DNA from: Bacillota bacterium
Lineage (GTDB): Bacteria; Bacillota; Sulfobacillia; JAJZYS01; JAJYTV01
Length of the DNA: 64,000 nucleotides
Assembly (NCBI GenBank): GCA_021793645.1
Contig: JAJYSJ010000005.1
Location: 1 to 64,000, forward strand
Reading direction: 5' to 3'
Numbering within the stretch: position 1 is the first letter of the stretch; every line of letters starts with the position of its first letter. Position numbers and translations under genes: made by a program. Of the stretch, positions 1-7,124 are shown one piece after another. The notes under the pieces are model-generated. The model worked only from the letters and a program-made list of their open reading frames with translations, was not told where the DNA came from and searched no databases.

Positions 1-206
1 TTGGGCGCGAGGATCCGCAGCTCCTTGTGCAAGAGCTCCACCTCCTCCCTGGCCACCACCTGGTCCGGGATGACGTTCGGCTCGCTCCCGAGCACATCGA
101 TCAGCATAATCTCGTTGCCTTCGCGGTCGTAGCCGATGGGGTCGTAGATCGACACCTCGCTGCGGCGGCGCTTGGTGACTCTTAAGTGCATGAGGATTTC
201 GTTTGC
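1..206 (-). pseudogene. sigK 3'-part copy 1 (partial, runs off window)
   Basis: This is a truncated copy of the sigma-K coding sequence. It matches the intact sigK at about 6008-6215 with only about eight differences by eye over roughly 205 bases. It encodes the stretch from Glu-Asn-Glu-Ile-Leu-Met-His through the linker towards region 4; the rest lies outside the window. Identity stops abruptly at Ile112 of sigK, where an AATGA pentamer (207-211) begins. There is no sigma region 2 upstream, so it cannot make a functional sigma factor. Near-identity even at silent positions suggests recent duplication or gene conversion. It is one of two such copies in tandem with sigK. Confidence 0.85.
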
Positions 207-245
207 AATGACAAGAGGGGTGCGTAAAATTTTCCCAGGCCGCAA
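207..245. repeat. Conserved junction flank next to sigK copy 1
   Basis: Immediately beyond the point where sigK identity ends, this stretch starts with AATGACAA followed by AGGGGTGCG and CCAGGC blocks. It closely resembles 3206-3245, the flank of the second sigK 3'-copy, but not the matching region of intact sigK. A short conserved sequence abutting the break in both copies is what an attachment-site half or recombination junction would look like. That reading is inference. Confidence 0.6.
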
Positions 246-635
246 CCGGCCAACGAGTGGCAGCTCGACATCGTTGTAGGAAAATCCTAGCCAGCAATTG
301 TGTCAGCCCCATGTCAGTCGCCTTGCCCTGAGGTTGTCGCCGAAGCCTGCTTCCGGCTGGGGTGGTAGTCACGGTGCTCCTAGAAAGGGTCGTAGCGGCG
401 TCTGTAGAAGGTGACAATTGCTCTGTCATCACGGGCGCTGGTACCCTAGAGGACTGTCGTGCCGGACGCATCATGCGGACCAGTGCTGCTCAGTTCCTGC
501 CTGTAGCCGTGCAGCCACAGGTTGAGGGAAGATCTCAGCCCGGATAGTTCACTCGGCCGCGGTCAGTACAGAGCCGCTGTGGAGGCTCGAGCAGGCGGTG
601 TCCTCTACTTCTGTCGCCCGCGTCCATGCTGGAGG
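246..635. other. Non-coding or decayed stretch, no gene seen
   Basis: No open frame here has a ribosome binding site, codon pattern or protein motif that I trust. The short frames at 362-547 and 522-1139 look like chance frames opposite the membrane-protein gene. I see no terminator or RNA gene. It is most simply degenerate DNA of the first 3-kb unit downstream of sigK. Confidence 0.5.
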
Positions 636-1130
636 CTACATGCCAAAATACAGACGGATAACCCAAAGGACTGTAGCAATCCCCGAGCAGATCACCCCAA
701 TAATCATTGCGATGCGCATTATGCGGCGACCCGGGTCCGCCGATACCGTGAGTGGTTCCTGACGTTCGGGGAGCGCTCCTGTCTGCCTGAGCCGCCGCTG
801 GCGCATAATCCACTTCCACTGGAGTACCCAGACCACCGCAAACTGTATAACCGCCACACCAATGAGACCCAGAGAGATGGGGAAGCCGATGTTCGCGATC
901 AGGTTAGTCGTCGCAAGGCTGCCTTTGATCACGGTGCTGACTACGGCGCCTGCTGCCACGGTGATGAGAAACGACGCCGCACCTGCGGCCGTCCACCAGA
1001 CCATGGTCCGAAGACCCCGAAGAACGCGAGGATCTGGAGCCTCCACTATAACCGCGCCTCCCAGCCTTCTTCCGGAACCTTGAGCGCCACGGAAGATCGT
1101 CCGTTTCCCTCCCTGCATCTGTGCCATCAT
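636..1130 (-). CDS. Small three-helix membrane protein, unknown function
   Basis: Encodes about 163-164 residues, starting at one of two adjacent ATG codons (1130 or 1127); an AGGG lies a few bases upstream. Three hydrophobic segments are visible, at roughly residues 43-65, 75-105 and 138-160, with basic loops between them, so it is probably a cytoplasmic-membrane protein. The frame overlaps the out-of-frame, Arg/Ser-rich tail of the upstream secreted-protein frame (904-2226), and that tail is clearly not real coding. It may be an independent gene or the membrane-anchoring end of what was once one longer protein, split by a frameshift near 1130-1150. I do not recognise a family. Confidence 0.5.
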   Translation of the reverse strand: MMAQMQGGKRTIFRGAQGSGRRLGGAVIVEAPDPRVLRGLRTMVWWTAAGAASFLITVAAGAVVSTVIKGSLATTNLIANIGFPISLGLIGVAVIQFAVVWVLQWKWIMRQRRLRQTGALPERQEPLTVSADPGRRIMRIAMIIGVICSGIATVLWVIRLYFGM

Positions 1131-2226
1131 CGGCCCTGATTTGCGAACTCATAAGCCCCCCGTGCCATGCCGGCACCATACCGTAGTCGTCCACGTTCTG
1201 CCATACCCATGTGGCTTCAGCCCAGAAGACGGTATTGATTGCGCTGCTTGTCGCGACGATGCTCGGATCGATGGTCACGGGATAAACCGCACTCGCAAGA
1301 AAGGTCGAACTCGGAGTCAGCGTCAAAGTGTCGCCGTTGAGAGTCATCTGCACGTCGTTAGACGTGTGGCCCGCCGCGTCGGTCATGCTGGATGAGGGCA
1401 CCACGAAGACCGTATGTCCGGCGGCGTTCTGCAGTTCGATGTCGTTCGTCCCTAAGACCGGATTCAGCCCATGCAGGGCGATCGTGAAGGCGAAACTCGC
1501 GCTCGCTCCAGGCCGGCCCATGAGTTCGGTACCTTCTTTGAAGCCGCCAGGGACGGCTGCATAGGAGTAATTGACACGCGGGTATATACCCGCGTACTCG
1601 ACGGAGCCGCCCGACGTTAGGTGCGCCGGCTCAGCACCTGCTCGGTATACTCCAGGGCCGGGCGACTGGTAGACCGCCTGGCCAACCGTCTGATACACAG
1701 CTCCATAGACAGACTGGTAGGTGTCCTCGTAAACGGACTGATAGACCGATCCCCCGACCGAAGCAACGCCCGAAAGGGTGAGGCCATCTAGCCCGGTCGT
1801 GCCGTAGACTTGGCCAACGACAGTCTCGCTCACGGGTGCGAGAGACGCGGAGTAGCCACCCATGCTGGCCTCGGCGAGCACGGCCCCACCGGAGCTGGAT
1901 GCGAACTCGCTCTTCACTATGTTTGTCGTGTCGGAGAAGGCGAAACCCAGTACGCTGGAGGGTCTCAACTGCGTGCTGATCGGCAGCCACTGTCCGTTTC
2001 CGTCTTTGTAGTACTTCGGCGTCGCGTATTCATGCGTCGTGAAGGTGCCGTTCGGGTTAAGGAAGGTATCTGAGTACGCTGTGCGGAGGGCCAAAAGCTC
2101 ACGAGAGGCCGACGCACCTGTGGTTGAGCCGGGGAAATTGCTCACGGGTGCCGCGCCGAGAGACGCAGCATGGGCGATCCCCGAAGTCCCAACCAGCACA
2201 GTCAATGCGGCCAGTCCGGAAATCAA
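904..2226 (-). pseudogene. Truncated secreted protein, Tyr-rich repeat, probably frameshifted
   Basis: The frame starts at TTG 2226, directly after an in-frame stop, with a signal-peptide-like start (hydrophobic core, then Ala-His-Ala). About 340 residues of secreted-protein character follow. A run of VYQ/VYE/VYG units around residues 160-195 forms a Tyr-rich repeat. The segment ending YPVTIDPS resembles N-terminal regions of large wall-associated or DNRLRE/Rhs-type exported proteins, but those continue for hundreds of residues and this one does not. After about position 1150 the frame turns into Arg/Ser-rich nonsense that overlaps the membrane-protein frame. There is no good ribosome binding site or basic n-region at the start, so the 5' end may also be damaged. 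I read it as a decayed gene inside the first unit downstream of sigK. Confidence 0.5.
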
Positions 2227-2940
2227 CTTTCACCACGCACGCACGACTGACACCACCTCGCCATGAGTTTGCATACCTGGCAGGGTGAGTCCGCCGTGCA
2301 AAGCCACGGGCATGGCTGCGGCGGGAAGGCCCCCGGCTTAACATCACGGCCAGACCTGCATCCATACGTTACAGAAGATGGCATGGCAGATTTTGCTTGT
2401 TCGTGGTGAGCGCGGATTTTCCGCGCGAGAGAACCACCGGCCAGGCGTCAGACCTGCCGCGGCGAGAACGAGGTTACTCCAGAACTCGGCGAGCGAAGGG
2501 GTCTGTCTCGGCTCCTCCCGCGGGCCCCGCGCCGCGGCGGTAGCAGTAAATGGCCCGGTCAGAAATTGACGAATGGCTGCTCGTGCGACGAGGCGGGATA
2601 GTCCGAACCAATGAAGTCGTTAACGTCTATGGAAATGCGTTTCAACCGGGTGGTTACCTCCTGTTGCCCGTTCGATCTGCTCCGTCCTTAGGCAACACTT
2701 CTGGTGTCAAGACTCGGGCAGGGCGTCGCCGCCGTCAATGGCGGGGGAAGGGCTAAGGGCGACCGCTCCTGGCGGTCGCCCTTAGCCCTTCCCTGTCCTC
2801 CGAGCGCTGTTTCACGCCCGACACCATTCCGCTGCACGTCAGACGACTATGGCCAATGCCTCGTTCCCGCCGCCGGAAAAAGTCTAGGAGAACGCATGGA
2901 GCAGCCAAACAGGGAATGGGGACCATCAGAGACAGGACCC
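2227..2940. other. Long non-coding stretch with strong hairpins
   Basis: No convincing gene. Short plus-strand frames (2378-2569, 2550-2756, 2704-3072) lack ribosome binding sites and recognisable protein. The stretch contains a GCGCGGA-TTT-TCCGCGC hairpin near 2411-2427 and the very stable inverted repeat at 2748-2790. Confidence 0.5.
2748..2790. repeat. Perfect 19-bp inverted repeat (strong hairpin)
   Basis: Arms 2748-2766 and 2772-2790 are perfectly complementary around a 5-base loop (TCCTG). Neither strand has a T-run after the stem, so it is not a classical Rho-independent terminator. It lies about 150 bases from the truncated end of sigK copy 2 and could be a bidirectional terminator or a recombination landmark. 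Confidence 0.7.
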
Positions 2941-3205
2941 GCTGGGTCTTGCGCGGAGCATTTCGCAGGCCGAACCGCAGCTCCAGCACCTTGCGCTCCT
3001 TGGGCGCGAGGATGCGAAGCTCCTTGTGCAGGAGCTCCACCTCCTCCCTGGCCACGACCTGGTCGGGGATGACGTTCGGCTCGCTTCCCAGCACGTCGAT
3101 CAGCATAATCTCGTTGCCTTCGCGGTCGTAGCCGATGGGGTCGTAGATCGACACCTCGCTACGGCGGCGCTTGGTGACTCTTAGGTGCATGAGGATTTCG
3201 TTTTC
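2941..3205 (-). pseudogene. sigK 3'-part copy 2
   Basis: This second partial copy of sigK covers Ile112/Glu113 through the RKTQR sequence just before the region 4.2 helix-turn-helix. Identity to the intact gene is very high. It begins at the same codon as copy 1. At the other end it stops abruptly, and the region 4.2 recognition helix (IARMLGISRSYVSRIEKR in intact sigK) is replaced by unrelated residues. It lacks region 2 and the DNA-reading helix, so it is non-functional. The reading frame stays open on both sides (2753-3454), but the flanking residues look like chance translation. Confidence 0.85.
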
Positions 3206-3245
3206 AATGACAATAGGGGTGCGCCAGATTCTTCCAGGCAGGTGA
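3206..3245. repeat. Conserved junction flank next to sigK copy 2
   Basis: Starts with AATGACAA and shares the AGGGGTGCG, ATT and CCAGGC blocks and a trailing ACCGG with 207-245. The similarity fades after about 40 bases. AATGA positions in the two flanks are 2999 bases apart, and the matching codon in intact sigK is a further 3009 bases on. Confidence 0.6.
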
Positions 3246-3568
3246 CCGGTTATGAGTTTGCTCCCGGTCCTGTAGTCCTGTGTCAGGCGCTGAGAGGAAT
3301 CCAGTCCAGTCCCCCGTCGTACTTCCGTCCCTGCTTGCCCTAGACCGCGACATGCCGGACGCGCCGGGCGATGAGCAGCCTGCGGTCCTCGGGTGGTCAG
3401 CCAGCTCCAGTATCCAACCGACGAATGATCGAACAGAGTGCTGCTTGGGGCCAAGGGGGTGCCGATAGGCCCCTGCTCGCGAGGCCCTCTTCCATTCTAA
3501 GGTACAGGAGGTGACAAGATACATCCGCAGAAGTTCTGGCTGAAAGTCAAGTCCGCGGAGGTGGTAGG
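3246..3568. other. Leader region before the beta-propeller lipoprotein
   Basis: I see no gene. The end of the stretch carries the GGAGGTG ribosome binding site (3557-3563) for the gene starting at 3569. I could not pick out a convincing promoter or terminator. Confidence 0.4.
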
Positions 3569-5512
3569 GTGCGCGGGGCCCTGGGCGTCGGTATGGCCCT
3601 GGTGTGTGGACTGCTCGTCGCCTCCTGCGGCGCGAAGGCGGCCCATCCGGCCGCAGACCACGCGAAGAAGACCGTGCGCCAGACGCATTCGGACGCGGGC
3701 GGCGCGAAGAAACCGAAGCCGCCTGCAGCGCAGACAACACTGATTGGCAAGCCGTCGCCCGTGACCGTGATCGGAACGACCTACGCCAATCTGGTCGGGA
3801 CCCCGCCATCTGCCTACACGGTAACCGACGTGGCGATGGCCACAGGCGAGGTCGGCTGGGCCGCCGGAACGGGACTCGGCATGACCGCATATCCGTACCT
3901 AGCGCTTGAGACGACGGACGGCGGGCACTCATTCACGAAACTCTTTACGGCGCCAAAGCCAATTTTTACGGTCTCGACGCCCGACGCGCAGCACGCCTTC
4001 TATCTGGAGCAATACTGCGTGAACGGGGGGGGGTGTTCAAGCGAGCTGCAGGAGTGGACGGCGGGTAACAAGGTGCCGGTCACGCTGTGGACGAACCCGA
4101 ACGACGCCTCTATCGCCATGAGCTTCCCCACACTCAACGACGGATACGTCGCCGTCGCCGACTCGATGGACATGCAACCGAGCCTCCGCGTGACCCACGA
4201 TGGCGGAGCGTCATGGAGCACGCTCCCTTTGCCGTACGGCGAGTGGGACCCCATAGCACCGGGAGCGATGGACTTCACGAGCGCCGTCACAGGGTGGCTG
4301 CTGTGCCCCGGAACTGCACCACAGGCATCGCAATCTGGTGGGCAGAGCCAGGCAAAGGCGCTCTACACCACAACCGACGGCGGTCAGCACTGGTCACTCG
4401 TGAGCAAGAGCGCCACACAGGCGGGACCAGGGTCGCTGCCGGAAGCGGGGTACATCGGCTCGCTCTACTTCACCAGTGCCCAAACGGGCTACGTCGGTCT
4501 CTCGGGCGCTGGCGTCTATGGAACCCGAGATGGGGGGAAGACGTGGAGCCGCCTGTTTCCGAAGGACACCCCCGACGGCCACACCTCCGAGGTAGGCTTT
4601 CTTCCCGGCGGATTCGGCTGGATGCTCGGCGGGTCTGGCCCGCAGCTCAAGGTCACCGCGGACGGGGGCAAGCAGTGGCACACCGTCTTTGGTCCCCCGC
4701 CGCCTGTTCCGTCCGGTGGGATCTGGCGTTCGTCTGGAGGGCACTTGCTGGCAACGGCCTTGGTGGCTGGTGGTTCAGCGCTAATCCAGAGCAGTGACGA
4801 AGGAGCGCATTGGACAACCGTCGCCGCGCTGTCCAACTCGTGGCCGTTCTCCTTTGACGTGCTTCCGAATGGTGAGCTCGTAAGTAACGGCCGCCCGACG
4901 ATGACATCCGGCTCGGTCAGGGAGTCGATCGACCTTGGCCAACACTGGTCGCATGTAGCGAGTCTCCCGATCACTTGGCAGGTGAGCGAACTCGGCTACC
5001 TGACCCCGAACCAGGGGTGGGTGATCGGGCAGCAGCGGAACTCGACGCTGGGGCTGTTTCAATGCAGCGGAGGCGGGTGCAGCCGCATCCCGACGCCGTT
5101 CATGCCGCAGTCAGCGCAGATGACGGGGGCGACGTCCGGCTACACGATCGGACGCGATACGCAGGGGCGCGAGGAACTCTTCACGACGAAGGACTCCGGG
5201 GCGCACTGGAAAGAGCACCTAGTGCCCGGGACCTACGCGGTCGGCGGAACAGGCAGCCTTCGGTGGCTCTTCTCCACCGATTACTCGCCGCTGTCGTTCG
5301 GTGAGATCAGCATGAATCGGCCGATTACGTTCCTCGTGAGTCGAGATGGCGGCCAGACCTGGCGCAGAATCATCCTGCCCGCGAGCACCCAGTCCGTGAT
5401 GTCGCTTACATTCTTCGATCCGACCCACGCGATCCTGGTCACGCAACAACCCGCGACCGGCGTCTCATGCTGGGAGACGTCCGATGGCGGTGCGACATTC
5501 TACCTGCTCTGA
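3569..5512 (+). CDS. Secreted BNR/YCF48-type beta-propeller lipoprotein
   Basis: 647 residues from GTG 3569, with GGAGGTG five bases upstream. The N-terminus is a lipoprotein signal peptide with lipobox LVASC (Cys20), then a Lys/Ala/Pro-rich linker to about residue 55. The rest is a string of Asp-box (BNR/sortilin-like) repeats: TDGG-H-F, HDGGASW, TDGGQHW, RDGGKTW, ADGGKQW, DEGAHW, DLGQHW, KDSGAHW, RDGGQTW and SDGGATF, about ten in all. This is typical of extracellular propellers of the YCF48/sialidase-like fold. It should sit lipid-anchored on the outside of the membrane; its ligand is unknown. It is the only cargo gene of the second 3-kb unit and looks intact, unlike the gene in the first unit. 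No partner gene is nearby. Confidence 0.8.
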   Translation: MRGALGVGMALVCGLLVASCGAKAAHPAADHAKKTVRQTHSDAGGAKKPKPPAAQTTLIGKPSPVTVIGTTYANLVGTPPSAYTVTDVAMATGEVGWAAGTGLGMTAYPYLALETTDGGHSFTKLFTAPKPIFTVSTPDAQHAFYLEQYCVNGGGCSSELQEWTAGNKVPVTLWTNPNDASIAMSFPTLNDGYVAVADSMDMQPSLRVTHDGGASWSTLPLPYGEWDPIAPGAMDFTSAVTGWLLCPGTAPQASQSGGQSQAKALYTTTDGGQHWSLVSKSATQAGPGSLPEAGYIGSLYFTSAQTGYVGLSGAGVYGTRDGGKTWSRLFPKDTPDGHTSEVGFLPGGFGWMLGGSGPQLKVTADGGKQWHTVFGPPPPVPSGGIWRSSGGHLLATALVAGGSALIQSSDEGAHWTTVAALSNSWPFSFDVLPNGELVSNGRPTMTSGSVRESIDLGQHWSHVASLPITWQVSELGYLTPNQGWVIGQQRNSTLGLFQCSGGGCSRIPTPFMPQSAQMTGATSGYTIGRDTQGREELFTTKDSGAHWKEHLVPGTYAVGGTGSLRWLFSTDYSPLSFGEISMNRPITFLVSRDGGQTWRRIILPASTQSVMSLTFFDPTHAILVTQQPATGVSCWETSDGGATFYLL

Positions 5513-5854
5513 CCCGCCTTCCCGAGCAAGCTCGGCACATGCCCCATAGCAAGCGGACCTTTGTCCGAGGCGTGTGCTACATGGTCGGACGGACTGCGTC
5601 TTTGAGTAAATATGTGCGGGGCGCTGTAACGCAGGTACGTTCTCCCTTTGCAGATCTCTTCCCTATATGTTTACGGACTCGGTGCCTTCGCCTAGTCTTG
5701 CCCCAGCGAAATTGCATCGCTCCGCCTCATCTCACCTCGGCCAAGAAAAAAGTGTAGGACAGCGCAGAGGCCACAGCCAAATGGGAATACGAAAGCTTTT
5801 ACCACAGCGGAAGGCCGCCGCGCTCGTGGCGCGACGGCCTTGGGGGGAGAAGCC
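5513..5854. other. Intergenic between propeller gene and sigK 3' end
   Basis: Apart from the sigK terminator hairpin at 5811-5841 I see nothing I can support. The short plus frames (5467-5757, 5667-5915) look like chance. Confidence 0.45.
5811..5841 (-). terminator. Hairpin downstream of sigK
   Basis: Arms AAGGCCG.CGCGC and its complement pair over 13-14 bases with one G-U around a short loop, 14 bases after the sigK stop codon. There is no clear T-run after the stem on the minus strand. Confidence 0.5.
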
Positions 5855-6550
5855 CTACCGCAGGTCCTCCCTGGCGAGTTTCGTCACAGCCCGCTTCTCG
5901 ATCCGGGAGACGTAGCTTCGGGAGATCCCCAGCATCCGCGCGATCTCCCGTTGGGTCTTGCGCGGCGCGTGACGAAGACCGAACCGCAGCTCCAGCACCT
6001 TGCGTTCCTTGGGCGCGAGGATGCGAAGCTCCTTGTGCAGGAGCTCTACCTCCTCCCTGGCCACGACCTGGTCCGGGATGACGTTCGGCTCGCTCCCGAG
6101 CACATCGATCAGCATAATCTCGTTGCCTTCGCGGTCGTAGCCGATGGGGTCGTAGATCGACACCTCGCTGCGGCGGCGCTTGGTGACCCTTAAGTGCATG
6201 AGGATTTCGTTTTCGATGCAGCGCGCAGCGTACGTCGCCAGGCGGGTGCCGCGCTCCAGGTTGAACGTGTCGATTCCTTTGATGAGCCCGACGGTCCCGA
6301 TAGAGATGAGGTCGTCCGTGTCCTCTCCTGTGTTCTCGAATTTTTTCACGATGTGCGCCACTAATCTGAGATTGCGCTCGATCAGCAGCTGCCGTGCCTT
6401 ACGGTCGCCGCCCTTGAGGTTCTTCAGTGCGTCGGCCTCTTCGGCTTCGGAAAGCGGTTGTGGGAAGGCACTGCCGGAGAGGTAGCCGATCAGTAGCCAC
6501 ACCCCGCGCAGCAGCGGAAGGACGACCAGGGCCACGATGTCAAAGTCCAT
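5855..6550 (-). CDS. sigK: RNA polymerase sporulation sigma factor, sigma-K precursor
   Basis: 231 residues. The protein directs late mother-cell transcription in sporulation. The first ~20 residues are a hydrophobic pro-sequence (DFDIVALVVLPLLRGVWLL), as in pro-sigma-K, which is membrane-tethered until processed. Region 2 follows (LRLVAHIVKKFENTGED, LISIGTVGLIKGI, ATYAARCIENEILMHLR), then region 3-4 with a C-terminal helix-turn-helix (TQREIARMLGISRSYVSRIEKR). Length is slightly below the usual ~235-241. The gene is uninterrupted here, whereas many Bacilli and Clostridia carry a skin element within the IENE codons (residues 112-115). Those same codons are where the two downstream partial copies begin, so I infer past recombination at this site with the intact gene restored. 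It ends in a hairpin. Confidence 0.93.
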   Translation of the reverse strand: MDFDIVALVVLPLLRGVWLLIGYLSGSAFPQPLSEAEEADALKNLKGGDRKARQLLIERNLRLVAHIVKKFENTGEDTDDLISIGTVGLIKGIDTFNLERGTRLATYAARCIENEILMHLRVTKRRRSEVSIYDPIGYDREGNEIMLIDVLGSEPNVIPDQVVAREEVELLHKELRILAPKERKVLELRFGLRHAPRKTQREIARMLGISRSYVSRIEKRAVTKLAREDLR

Positions 6551-7124
6551 TTCTGCACCTCCGCGCCAGCGTGCCCTATCAGTCTATGGGCAGGGCTCGG
6601 AAGGGTGCCTTCGTTTGGTCGATTTTCTTTGGATCGCTCCTGTCCATCCCCGATGACATTGAGACCTTTGGGCCGCTTCGGGTATAACCATGACTACCAT
6701 ATGGTTTGGCCGTGAAAGAACCTAGCCTTGGGCGGGTCTCTCCAACCGCTTTGGGATCGCGAGGCCAACGCGGACGCCAAGCGCGGAAAATCTCTTGATC
6801 GGAGACCGGCGACCATGCGGTCTGCTGCCCTAACTCTGGTTGGCGTGGATGGTCGGCTGTTGGGTTGACCGCTCGCGGGATCAAGGTGGCACCTTGTGTC
6901 GTCATTCAAGATAGGGTCAGCAGGGAGAGATCCGCCGCCCCCTGTAGAGAGCAGTACCGAAGTTCGGATCGGTGCAGGAACAGGCCATTGCGAGTGCTAC
7001 CTGAAATCACCTTTGCTCAGATGGGCAACAGGCGACCAGTTGCGCCTCAGCAGTCAAAGGGCACGGTCCGGAAGGGTGCCTTGCATTCTCCACTCTCTTG
7101 GATCGGGTTGGAGTCTGCGAAGGA
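6551..7124. other. Intergenic upstream of sigK
   Basis: No convincing coding sequence. It should contain the sigK promoter, reading leftwards. A CATAGACT motif about 30 bases upstream of the start resembles a sigma-E type -10, but I cannot find a clear partner -35. A GGAAGGGTGCCTT motif occurs twice (about 6599 and 7071), its meaning unclear. Confidence 0.4.
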
